Both the position numbers and the translations under genes were made by a program. This document shows, one piece after another, positions 7,889-16,090 of a stretch of 37,777 nt of DNA. The stretch is from Paludibacteraceae bacterium. GTDB taxonomy: Bacteria > Bacteroidota > Bacteroidia > Bacteroidales > Paludibacteraceae. The stretch covers positions 1 to 37,777 of the forward strand of contig JAFXPY010000030.1 of assembly GCA_017527495.1 (NCBI GenBank), read 5' to 3'. The notes beneath the pieces were generated by a model, which searched no databases, was not told where the DNA came from, and saw only the letters and a list, made by a program, of their open reading frames with translations. Positions within the stretch are counted from its first letter, which is position 1. Each line of letters starts with the position of its first letter.

Positions 7889-9916
7889 ATGCTACAAGAA
7901 ATAAAAGACCTGCAACGCCGTGCTGTAAGCGAATTACTCAATAAGTCGGCAAGAAAACAAGAGCTCACATTCCGTGCACCAACAGGCAGCGGAAAAACAC
8001 ACATGATGGCAGACTTCATGAACCAAATGCTGAACAACAATGCCGATGTCGTTTTCCTCGTTTCAACACTCTCTAAAGGCGGTTTAGCAACACAAAACTA
8101 TGACTCGTTTTGTAAGAGACGCAATGATGGTACTTTTACTCAATTAAATCCCTATCTTATTTCAACAGATATCAGCGGAGAAGAATCACTTTATATTCCA
8201 ACCGACTATAATGTATATATCTTGCCTCGCGATCTGTTCAAGAAAAACGGACGGCTGATGGCCGGTCCTATGACAGCCTTCTTAGAGCAACTGACACGAG
8301 GACAACTCTTGGGCGGACAAAACAAGCAAATCTATCTCATCAAAGACGAATGCCACCAAGCCACAAACAACTTAGATGCTATTTCACCTAAGTTCTTTAC
8401 CAAGATATTCAATTTCTCTGCCACACCCAACTTGAAACGCGGACAAATGCCCGACGTACAAATAACTGACGAAGAAGCCGTACATGCCAAACTAATCAAA
8501 CGAGTGGAATTCGGAAACGACATCGATACAGTGGAAGATGCTATTTGCAAGTTTGAAGAAATTAAAAAACAATACCTATCTTTAGACATCAATCCCTGTC
8601 TGATTATTCAAATTTCCAATAAAGACAAGGCAGAAGAAGAGTGGCTCAGGAACATCAAACCTGTTTTAGACAAAACCGAACATCAGAGCCTCAAATGGAT
8701 GCTTATTGTCGATAAAGACAAAGACTGCGACACCAACGACGACCTAAAAAAACTTAAAGTCAACAAATGGAAAGAGTACGCCAAACTGCCGGCATCAACA
8801 ATAGATATAATCATATTCAAAATGGTTATTTCCGAATGGTGGGATATACCGCGAGCGTGCATGCTCTACCAAGTGAGAGACACACAAAGCAAACAATTGG
8901 ACGAACAAGTTATGGGGCGCGTGAGGCGTAACCCACGACTCTTGGATTTTGAGAAACTGAACACCGAACAACAAGAACTTGCAACAACAGCATGGATCTG
9001 GGGCATACTACCACAAGAACAAACCAAAACAATGCAAGTAAGTCTGTGGAACGATGAAGCAATCAAACAAAACATATCACTGAAAACCATACGAATCAAA
9101 ACACCTACAAAACGAACAGACTTTGATATTGAAACCTTTTTTGAAAACAAAAAAAATAGTGTTGCACCGGAAGACATTTTTTCGCTCTATCGTAAATTGC
9201 AAAATGCTGAAACAGAATTGCAAAATTTATGCTATGAATATGCCGGCGATAGCGTGAGCAAGTGGAAAGAATTTATGATGAATATCAATTCCGTACAGCG
9301 CCAATACAACCGCTATATTTGCAATTATGAAGAGAGTATGGTAGTGGCAGAGAAAGAAACATCATTCCCTATGCACTCTTACTATTTGGAAACAAAAAAC
9401 AAAAATTCAGCTGTCAAGACATGGGTATGGCGTAAAGCAACAGTCGGGGCCTTTGCTTTCGACAGTGATGCAGAAAGCGAGTGGGCAGGCGAATTGCAGA
9501 CAATAGCAGAAAAACATGGTGCACATTTAGAACCTAATGAGATTTTAAACGATCAAACATGCTTTCTGTGGGGCAAAAATTTTCTGCCTAACTCAGAGAT
9601 ACGCTACGAATACTATGCAGAAGGCATACACTCGTCATACCCCGATTTTGTGATGAAAGACACCAAAGGACATATCCATTTGTTTGAAGTTAAAAGCGTA
9701 AATCACGCATCTCAATCTAACATCAATACCGAAGAATATGAGGACAAAGTACGACATCTCAAAGAGTGTTATCGTGCTTGCTCAAAAAAGTTGGAAGGAT
9801 ATATATTCTATCTGCCTCTACTCAAAGATGACACATGGCAAATCACACGCTATGCCAATGGCAATGAAGATGTCATAACATTAGAAGCATTCCAAAAATC
9901 TTTCAACACAGATTAA
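7889..9916 (+). CDS. res: Type III restriction endonuclease subunit (Res)
   Basis: This 675-residue protein has a superfamily 2 helicase/translocase core followed by a nuclease domain. Visible motifs are Walker A APTGSGKTH (residues 30-38), motif II DECH (153-156), motif III SATP (177-180) and a motif VI-like QVMGRVRR (about 344-351). A PD-(D/E)xK nuclease site lies near the C-terminus: P585-D586, then E600-V-K602 in FEVKS. With Mod it would cleave unmodified foreign DNA after ATP-dependent communication between sites. At 675 residues it is clearly shorter than classical Res subunits (~900-1000), but both essential domains are present, so it looks intact. It is co-transcribed with mod. Confidence 0.92.
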   Translation: MLQEIKDLQRRAVSELLNKSARKQELTFRAPTGSGKTHMMADFMNQMLNNNADVVFLVSTLSKGGLATQNYDSFCKRRNDGTFTQLNPYLISTDISGEESLYIPTDYNVYILPRDLFKKNGRLMAGPMTAFLEQLTRGQLLGGQNKQIYLIKDECHQATNNLDAISPKFFTKIFNFSATPNLKRGQMPDVQITDEEAVHAKLIKRVEFGNDIDTVEDAICKFEEIKKQYLSLDINPCLIIQISNKDKAEEEWLRNIKPVLDKTEHQSLKWMLIVDKDKDCDTNDDLKKLKVNKWKEYAKLPASTIDIIIFKMVISEWWDIPRACMLYQVRDTQSKQLDEQVMGRVRRNPRLLDFEKLNTEQQELATTAWIWGILPQEQTKTMQVSLWNDEAIKQNISLKTIRIKTPTKRTDFDIETFFENKKNSVAPEDIFSLYRKLQNAETELQNLCYEYAGDSVSKWKEFMMNINSVQRQYNRYICNYEESMVVAEKETSFPMHSYYLETKNKNSAVKTWVWRKATVGAFAFDSDAESEWAGELQTIAEKHGAHLEPNEILNDQTCFLWGKNFLPNSEIRYEYYAEGIHSSYPDFVMKDTKGHIHLFEVKSVNHASQSNINTEEYEDKVRHLKECYRACSKKLEGYIFYLPLLKDDTWQITRYANGNEDVITLEAFQKSFNTD

Positions 9917-10215
9917 TTATTTAAGTTTCGCATGTTATTACAATTTGTAAAATCTTGGCACTCAACGGCGTTAGCCGTTGCATATTAATAGATATAATCA
10001 AGATTACAAAACCAACAACCACGTAGTGGTTGCACATTGTCAATTAGTCAAATTTAATGCATTGTATTTTAATATGCAACCGCTAACGCGGTTGGTAGGG
10101 GAATGCGTATATAAAATTTCTATTAATATGAAACCGATAAAGCGTTTTTTTGCCTTTGAATCAGAAATAAACAAGCTCCTATAATTTGACATATTAACTA
10201 CTTGCGAAACTTGAA
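9917..10215. repeat. Mini-hairpin cluster downstream of res
   Basis: The cluster is bordered by TTAAGTTTCGCA (9921-9932) and its inverse TGCGAAACTTGAAT (10203-10216). It holds three perfect seven-base-pair hairpins: CAACGGC-GTTA-GCCGTTG (9963-9980), CAACCAC-GTA-GTGGTTG (10016-10032) and CAACCGC-TAAC-GCGGTTG (10077-10094). The GTTA copy is followed by CATATTAATAG; the TAAC copy is preceded by an inverse-like TTTTAATATG. A decayed copy may lie at 10121-10146. A 68-codon open frame here is not judged to be a gene. Confidence 0.82.
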
Positions 10216-10440
10216 TGAATTACCTTTTCCCGTTAGGGAATGTCTTAAGGTGAAAAATGAAAAGTGAAAATAGAAAGGAATCTTTCACCTTTAATTTTTC
10301 ACTTTTCATTTTGTCTGAGGTTTCCTGTAGGGAATTTCTTTTAAAACATTGATATTAAGATATTAAAAGAAAATCACTATGGGATATAAATTTCTAATTA
10401 ACCTGATATTCTATTAAAAGAGAATCGCTACGCGATATCT
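10216..10440. repeat. Second mini-hairpin cluster before the right inverted repeat
   Basis: Hairpins here are TTCCC-GTTA-GGGAA (10227-10240), a degenerate TTCCT-GTA-GGGAA (10322-10334), a degenerate ATCAC-TAT-GGGAT (10373-10385) and ATCGC-TAC-GCGAT (10424-10436). The last two are preceded by TATTAAAAG-type flanks. A longer AT-rich inverted repeat, ATGAAAAGTGAAAA versus TTTTCACTTTTCAT, forms a stem at about 10255-10310. Confidence 0.78.
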
Positions 10441-10470
10441 TCAAATACAAGCCCCTAATTTGATATTTGT

Positions 10471-10529
10471 TATATTGTGCTTATTTTCAATAATATATCA
10501 ATACATATATGTTTTTTATCGGACACCAA
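10471..10529 (-). repeat. Right inverted repeat of the R-M island
   Basis: Read on the minus strand it begins TTGGTGTCCGATAAAAAAC and matches 5592-5650. The first 50 bases have three mismatches. With the left copy it delimits a 4.9-kb segment containing mod, res, the structured leader and all the nearby hairpin clusters. No transposase is inside. Confidence 0.88.
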
Positions 10530-11203
10530 TAATTCCTAACAGATTTCTTGAAGATATTATCCTAACGAAATTTTAATATTTCGTATTTATAATGGAATTT
10601 TCATCAAATATCCAATTCTCACAAATAATCATAAATAGAGTAGTGTAAAATATGGCATTTTACAATTGTACTAATTGAGAGAATATACAAAAGTAAAAAG
10701 AAGGACAACGACAGATGTTTTACAAAAGTAAACAACGTGAGATAAATAATACGATACTGCCTATAACCATACTTTCACATTTGTTTAATACTGCTTTTGT
10801 ACATTTGTAACATCAAAACATAAGTGTTAAAATGTTTTTACCATATAGATTTATTACTTACTATAAACCAATAAAATAATAAAAAAATATCTATTAATAA
10901 TATAGGTGAAAATCATTATTTCAAGTTAAATCTGTTAAATTAATGTTAAAAAAGACCATTCGTATTTATATATCATTTATTATAAGGAATTAATACAATA
11001 TATCTATAGTATTTATTTAGGGAAAAAGACACTAATATTGTCATATAGTTGCAATGATATAGATATGTATGTTCTTTTGTTTTGTACATTTGTATATTAA
11101 TTAATGATATACATTTTGTTAAATGCAAAAATATTTTGATTTTATTTTTGTACTTTCGTTTTATTTTTGTAAATTTGCAAATGTATTATTACTTTTTACA
11201 ATT
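10530..11203. other. AT-rich intergenic region upstream of the XRE regulator
   Basis: No convincing coding sequence is seen. The stretch contains several promoter-like words: TACATTTG at 10800-10807 (a TTTG lies 16 bases upstream) and again at 11085-11092. Two direct copies of ACAAAAGTAAA (about 10687-10697 and 10722-10732) read as TAnnTTTG elements on the opposite strand. They could be promoters or operator sites for the adjacent regulator; both are inferences. Confidence 0.45.
11147..11177 (+). promoter_or_regulatory. Promoter of the XRE-type regulator gene
   Basis: TTTG (11147-11150), a 19-base spacer and TAAATTTG (11170-11177) match the Bacteroidota consensus closely. The predicted transcription start, about 11184, lies inside the upstream-extended reading frame. 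This supports translation from the ATG at 11204. Confidence 0.8.
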
Positions 11204-11956
11204 ATGGAAGAACAAAATTTATTTGGCACCGGAATAGACAACAATATGAATGAGGAATTGGATTTTTTTGTAGAAAATGAAAGTTTGTCGCAAAAAAATG
11301 ATTCTCAGCTAAGCAATAGTGAAGCTATAAAAGTTGGACAACAAGTTTCCATTGATACTTCAACTATGTCAGATTCAGAACGTGTTGTTTATGTTATGCG
11401 CTCTGAAGGTATGAATGCTTCTCAGTTTGCACAGTCGATAGGAATCAAGGTTAGTTCTTTATCGCATGTGATGAACGGCAGAAATAAGCCAAGTCTTGAT
11501 ATTATGCAAAAGATTTTGCGCCGTTTTCAGCATATCAATCCATCGTGGCTTATTGTAGGACAAGGTAATGTGTATGTTGATGGTTTTGAACCTTCAAATA
11601 GCAAACAGTCTAAACAAGATATTATTGCCGAAAACGCAGAAAAAAGCGAAGTAGATATGTCGTCAAATGCTGTAGCAGACGCAACTCCTTCGCCTGCATC
11701 ATCTTCCTCTGCTCATTCTTCAGTAGCAAAACAATCCCAAGCACCGGTTATTTCTGTTGATGCTATAGCAGAAAAAGTTGCGCAACTATTGTCTGCCAAA
11801 ACTGATTCAGAAACAAAGACTATTCAGACAAATGAGCAAGAGAAAAAAACAGATATTGATCTATTATCTAATGTCATAGTCCAAAACAAACAACCAAGAG
11901 TAACTAAAGTGATAGTATTCTATTCTGACAACACATTCGAACAATTCGTACACTAA
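11204..11956 (+). CDS. Helix-turn-helix (XRE-family) transcriptional regulator
   Basis: From the chosen ATG the protein has 250 residues. A helix-turn-helix of the XRE/Cro type lies at about residues 55-115 (VMRSEGMNASQFAQSIGIKV, then LSHVMNGRNKPSLDIMQKIL, PSWLIVGQGNVY). A low-complexity linker rich in S, A and P follows, then a C-terminal VTKVIVFYSDNTFEQF end. This layout is common among Bacteroidota HTH proteins of unknown target. The frame is open 27 codons further upstream, but those codons overlap a strong promoter, so 11204 is preferred. The gene stands alone. It lies next to the restriction-modification island but outside its inverted repeats, so a regulatory link to it is only a possibility. 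Confidence 0.85.
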   Translation: MEEQNLFGTGIDNNMNEELDFFVENESLSQKNDSQLSNSEAIKVGQQVSIDTSTMSDSERVVYVMRSEGMNASQFAQSIGIKVSSLSHVMNGRNKPSLDIMQKILRRFQHINPSWLIVGQGNVYVDGFEPSNSKQSKQDIIAENAEKSEVDMSSNAVADATPSPASSSSAHSSVAKQSQAPVISVDAIAEKVAQLLSAKTDSETKTIQTNEQEKKTDIDLLSNVIVQNKQPRVTKVIVFYSDNTFEQFVH

Positions 11957-12065
11957 TCTGACGAATTTTCAGAAAACGAATTTGACGAATTGAAACGAAT
12001 AATTAGTTTAATTTGATTAATTCGTTTAATTTGTGAACCTTGTTTAGAAAACAAATCAAGCGAAT
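11957..12065. repeat. Diverged relative of the 76-bp repeat
   Basis: The sequence AGAAAACGAATTTGACGAAT starting near 11970, followed by AATTAGTTTAATTTGAT and TTTGTGAAC, matches the unit repeated at 4089-4640. A second partial AGAAAAC begins near 12046. It lies between convergent genes, right after the regulator stop codon. Confidence 0.8.
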
Positions 12066-12071
12066 AGAATA

Positions 12072-13100
12072 TCAAAACGGGCTTTCCACCCATTGTTGTT
12101 CGTTCTTAATATGTCCGCAGCAGGAGCATAACTTAGTCGTTTCTATCAACTTGTACCTTTTTTCTTTTGTTTCAACTTTGTCTCTATAATATTCTGTGAC
12201 TAAAATATGGTCGCCTTCGATTTCAGCAGTGCGGTAATCTAATTCTTTTGAGTATGTTTTATAGGTTTCTTTGCGCCTTGCCAGGATTTTTGAATCAAGA
12301 GTCTCTTGTGCGCAATATACACCACAATGTTCACAAATACTATCTACCGGAAGTAAGGCCAAAAAAACAAAAGCAAAGAAATTAGGTACTATAATGATTA
12401 CTCCTCTTATAATTATTTCTAAAACATAATCTAATCCGTTCAGTTCGTTGGCTGATATGAATATGCCTATTAGCAACCCCCAACACATTATTGAGTTTAT
12501 AGTTAAGGATATAGTTTCTACTTTTTTCTTTCCCCAATCTGTGAATAAAAATGGGTAGAAAGTTAGTATTGAGATGCTCGAAGGCAGAAGAATCAATAAG
12601 ATACCCATTTTGAACTTGTCTGCGACTAAATCTGTACTCATATTTGCAATAGCAATACAACAACACAGCAAGAATGGTAGTCCTACTTCGAAAATCAATG
12701 CTGTCAACCTATCTCTAAGCCATGCTTCTTTTGATAGAAGTATTATTTCTAATAGTCCTATCAAAGAGAAGAGAACAGAAAGCCAATATGCCCAGCGCAA
12801 TAATTTTATTTTCCTACTGATTGTTGTGTTTTCTGTTTCTGCTTCTTGAATTTCAATTTGAGTAAGAAGTGAGAGGCTTACCCATCCCTCACCTTTAGGT
12901 GTTTCAATCTTTCCCCATTCGCGAGCCTCGTCATAGCTGACAACTTCTATTGTGTCGTTTTTTGCTAATTGATATTTGACTTGTGATTTCTTGCTCGCTT
13001 CACTTCTCACATTGAGTTTTGCCGTATTAACTATATAAGTATCGGCAAATATAGACACACAGCAAAAAATAAGTGTTACAATAAATATTAATTGCCTCAT
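12072..13100 (-). CDS. SH3b-domain membrane protein with C-terminal Cys pairs
   Basis: This 342-residue protein combines a signal peptide (about residues 1-19) and a bacterial SH3 domain (about 20-85: KLNVRSEASKKSQV, then REWGKIETPKGEGWVS). About five transmembrane helices follow between residues 100 and 265. The C-terminal soluble region has two cysteine clusters (CEHCGVYC and LCSCCGH) about 65 residues apart. The SH3b domain probably sits on the outer face and may bind cell-wall peptide. The cysteines could form a zinc-ribbon-like site or an oxidation-sensitive pair. I do not recognise a named family. It is transcribed alone and converges with the regulator gene. Confidence 0.75.
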   Translation of the reverse strand: MRQLIFIVTLIFCCVSIFADTYIVNTAKLNVRSEASKKSQVKYQLAKNDTIEVVSYDEAREWGKIETPKGEGWVSLSLLTQIEIQEAETENTTISRKIKLLRWAYWLSVLFSLIGLLEIILLSKEAWLRDRLTALIFEVGLPFLLCCCIAIANMSTDLVADKFKMGILLILLPSSISILTFYPFLFTDWGKKKVETISLTINSIMCWGLLIGIFISANELNGLDYVLEIIIRGVIIIVPNFFAFVFLALLPVDSICEHCGVYCAQETLDSKILARRKETYKTYSKELDYRTAEIEGDHILVTEYYRDKVETKEKRYKLIETTKLCSCCGHIKNEQQWVESPF

Positions 13101-13187
13101 AATATAGTGATTTTATCATTTTTCACTTTTCACTTTTCACTTTTCACCTTTAATAACCCTTTCACCTTTCACCTTTTACTAACCTTT
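13101..13187. repeat. TTTTCAC simple repeats
   Basis: About eight copies of TTTTCAC and TTTCACC lie between two minus-strand genes. Similar words form the arms of the inverted repeat at 10255-10310. They look like degenerate slippage repeats, with no gene. Confidence 0.75.
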
Positions 13188-14057
13188 TCACTTGTTTACC
13201 GGTTTGACTTTATATCCGGCTTTGCGCAGTTGGGCTATCAGTCCGTCGTCGCCTCCTAAATAGATGCAGTTAAGAACAATCATTTGATTGCCTTCTTTCA
13301 AGTATGGTTCAAGTTTTTTTACCCATTCTTTATTTCGTGCAGCATAGACTTTATAGTCGGAATAGCTTATTGATGTTTGATTGTCGGGCATCTGCACTTG
13401 ATATGCTATTTCGTTTAGTTTGCCATTTTGATAATATCTTGAAATTGTTTTTGCTTGCTGTATTTCTTTTTCGGGGTATTTGATAGTGCGAAGTAGTTCT
13501 TGCTGTTGCCATGGGAGTGGTTCGCGCTCGTAGTGTATGTAAACAACTTCATTTGTTGTGTCAAGTCCAATCATCGGCATGCCTTGTTCTATGGCTATAC
13601 GCTGAAAGAAATTGTCGGAGCTTCTGTCGGGATTATAGTCAGCCCATTTAATGATAATTTGCTGGCGCAATAGCTCATTTATATAGATTGGTTTGAGTTG
13701 TCCGATTTGTTCGATTGGGAGATTAAGGTATAGCTGCACTGCCTCTTTAAGCAGATTATATTCTTCGGTATTGTATAGTTTTTTCAGGTTGGTTGTGTCT
13801 GGCAATAGTGCTGCTTTGAGCAGTATCATGTGCATGATGCTGTCGTTGTATTCAAACTCAGTAATCAACTGAGAACACTGACCATATATCTTGAATAGGT
13901 TAGGGATAGAGTCGAAAAAACTCTGGTCGGTCAGTTGGTCTGTAGCCAAAAGATATGATTTTGCACTCACTCCATTGCCGCTGATTTGCCACAGCAATTG
14001 TGCATTTGCTACCAAGCAACTGAAACAAAATACGAATATAAACAAATACTTTTTCAT
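13188..14057 (-). CDS. TraB/GumN-like protein lacking the family motifs
   Basis: This 289-residue protein starts with a signal peptide (ending ANAQ). It then follows the TraB/GumN (TIKI-like) layout: LLWQISGNGVSAKSYLLATDQL at the start, PMIGLDTTNEV in the middle and DDGLIAQLRKAGYKVKPV at the end. Members are thought to be metal-dependent proteases with two GxxH motifs. Here the first is ATDQ and the second aligns with NCIY, so both histidines are missing. It may be a pseudoenzyme with a binding role. Its start overlaps the upstream TPR gene by four bases (ATGA), the last gene of a five-gene run. Confidence 0.78.
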   Translation of the reverse strand: MKKYLFIFVFCFSCLVANAQLLWQISGNGVSAKSYLLATDQLTDQSFFDSIPNLFKIYGQCSQLITEFEYNDSIMHMILLKAALLPDTTNLKKLYNTEEYNLLKEAVQLYLNLPIEQIGQLKPIYINELLRQQIIIKWADYNPDRSSDNFFQRIAIEQGMPMIGLDTTNEVVYIHYEREPLPWQQQELLRTIKYPEKEIQQAKTISRYYQNGKLNEIAYQVQMPDNQTSISYSDYKVYAARNKEWVKKLEPYLKEGNQMIVLNCIYLGGDDGLIAQLRKAGYKVKPVNK

Positions 14058-16084
14058 CTCAAGCGTGTGATTAAATTGTAAGCTTGATATATGCCCAATT
14101 CGCCGGCTTTACTAAGGTCGTTCAGTCCGTTTTGATTGTCATCAATATATATTCTCACAAGTCCGCGATTGAAATAGGCTTCAGCAAAGTCATGGTCTTT
14201 TTGTATAGCGAGGTTATAGTATTCTATTGCCCCTTTGTAGTTTTTCTGTGTTGCAAGTATATTGGCTTTGTTATAATATGCGAATGAGAAATCTTGTTGT
14301 TGTTTTATCACCTGATCGTAGTCCATCAATATAAGTTCAAGATTTGTTGCAATCATTTGTTCTTTCGACATTGTGTTTTTGTTCCCTTGCGAGAGCAGTT
14401 GATGGTCGTCTGTTGTGTTGGTGTATTGCAGCAACTTATATCGCCAGTTGGCGCGACAAAAATAGGCAAGTGTAAGTTTGTCATTAAGTTTGAGAGCTTG
14501 ATTCAGGTCTTCAATGGCGGTGCTGTAATCTTGTACAAGAGCAAGCTCTATAGCGCGTGCAAAGAGTAGGGCTGCTGTGTTTTTGTCTTTAGTTGATTGG
14601 TTGATAAGTTGTGTGTAATGGTCTATGTTGCTAAAATGCTGCTGAATAATCATTGTGTCAAGTGGAAGCTCCTGATAGGTCAGTTTCAGTGGTGCATTGA
14701 ATAGTTTTTCTCTGTTTATCTGTTCAACCAAGACATGCGAATAGTTGGTTTGTCGGAGTGTGTTTTGTTGTGAGTAGAAAGTCAGAACGATATTAGGTTC
14801 GCTTACGAGGTCGGCATAATTTTTCTGCACTCGTCCGCGTGTATTGCTTGCATATTTATTGTCGTTTTGTTCGGGCATGTTTTGTGCTGCATTATTGCTG
14901 AATTCTTTTTTCCTGCTTCGAACGGGTTGGTTTTCTGCAATTTGCATGTTGGTGTTCAACTGATTTTGTTGTTTCTGTATTTGCTCTTTGTTGTTTTCAA
15001 GAGTTTGGGCTTGATACACTAATTTTTCTGCTTTTTTGTTTTTTCCTATTTTTTTGTATGCTTGAGCTGCAAGGTAGTAGCTTGGCAAGAAATACGGATA
15101 CTTGTCAATCAGTGATTCGTAATCGTTGATTGCACTTTGCCACTGCTTGAGTTGCAAATTGATTAGTCCGCGTTGATAGAGTATTTCTGCATGTGATGAG
15201 TCTATTTCGTATGCGCGATTTATGTCGTCGAGAGCATTGTTGTTGTCGCCGAGTTCATATCTCAAGACGGCCCGATTGAAATATGTTTGATAATTTTTGG
15301 GATTGAGAGATATTGCCTTTTCAAGGTCTTTAAGAGCCTGATTGAAATTGTTGTTTTTGTAGCATATAGCGGCCCGATTGATGTAATCTCCTTCCCATTT
15401 TGAGCCTAAGCGAATGGCTGTATTATAGTCGTACATAGCACTGTCTATGCGGTCGAACATAAGGTTGATGAGTGCCCGTGTGCTCCAATTGTTGGTGTTG
15501 GCTCTGTCGTAGTGTATTGCTTCATTGATAGATTGAAGTGCGTCAAGTGTGTCTTGTTTCTGCAGTTGAATGATTGTTTTTTCGAGGTAATAATGCGCCG
15601 AAGTAGGTTCTCGGTTGATGAGTTGTTGAATGTCGGCAAGTGCTTCGTCATATTGCTCAAGGTGAGCCTTTGTGTCGGCTCTGAGGAGTAGGTATGTCTT
15701 GTTTTCCGGTGCAAAAACGAGGGCTTGAGAGAGGTCTTTCTCGGCTTGATCGGGTTTGTTCAATTCTCTAAACACGAAAGCCCTGACATAATAAGCTCCG
15801 GGCATAAACGGATTGAGTGCAATGGCTTGATTGCAATCGTAGAGAGCACCGTCGAAATCGCTCAGTTGCACCTTGGCTATGGCGCGATAGATATATGGTT
15901 CGGCAATATGCGGTTTAATCTTAATTACCTGATTGAAGTACTGAATTGAGAGCACATAATCTTCAAAATAGAGAGCATTACGCCCTATTGCTGTAATGCG
16001 GTCGGTGTTCCATTGAGCAAAACTGCTCATTGCCGAAAACAAAACAGCAATAGTTGCAATTATATGTTTGAACGTTTTATTCAA
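14054..16084 (-). CDS. Secreted tetratricopeptide-repeat protein
   Basis: This 676-residue protein begins with a signal peptide (about residues 1-23, ending SFAQ). Nearly all of it is tetratricopeptide repeats with the typical A-Y/F-N-R-A and ALxDxxxAIxLNP spacing. There are about nine repeats in the first 360 residues. A Q/N-rich linker (about 365-410) and a second group of about four repeats follow to the C-terminus. TPR domains are protein-docking scaffolds; the partner is unknown. It starts six bases after the PBP1a stop and overlaps the TraB-like gene, suggesting a periplasmic or envelope role alongside these products. Confidence 0.87.
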   Translation of the reverse strand: MNKTFKHIIATIAVLFSAMSSFAQWNTDRITAIGRNALYFEDYVLSIQYFNQVIKIKPHIAEPYIYRAIAKVQLSDFDGALYDCNQAIALNPFMPGAYYVRAFVFRELNKPDQAEKDLSQALVFAPENKTYLLLRADTKAHLEQYDEALADIQQLINREPTSAHYYLEKTIIQLQKQDTLDALQSINEAIHYDRANTNNWSTRALINLMFDRIDSAMYDYNTAIRLGSKWEGDYINRAAICYKNNNFNQALKDLEKAISLNPKNYQTYFNRAVLRYELGDNNNALDDINRAYEIDSSHAEILYQRGLINLQLKQWQSAINDYESLIDKYPYFLPSYYLAAQAYKKIGKNKKAEKLVYQAQTLENNKEQIQKQQNQLNTNMQIAENQPVRSRKKEFSNNAAQNMPEQNDNKYASNTRGRVQKNYADLVSEPNIVLTFYSQQNTLRQTNYSHVLVEQINREKLFNAPLKLTYQELPLDTMIIQQHFSNIDHYTQLINQSTKDKNTAALLFARAIELALVQDYSTAIEDLNQALKLNDKLTLAYFCRANWRYKLLQYTNTTDDHQLLSQGNKNTMSKEQMIATNLELILMDYDQVIKQQQDFSFAYYNKANILATQKNYKGAIEYYNLAIQKDHDFAEAYFNRGLVRIYIDDNQNGLNDLSKAGELGIYQAYNLITRLR

Positions 16085-16090
16085 TGTCTA

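Noticed and set aside
9978..10184. 68-codon open frame downstream of res
   Set aside because: It is built from hairpin-repeat DNA (two of its hairpins lie inside it), has no promoter or recognisable protein pattern, and ends in a decayed repeat copy.
11123..11203. Upstream start for the XRE regulator (27 extra codons)
   Set aside because: These codons contain a strong promoter (11147-11177), and the hydrophobic extension does not fit a regulator N-terminus.
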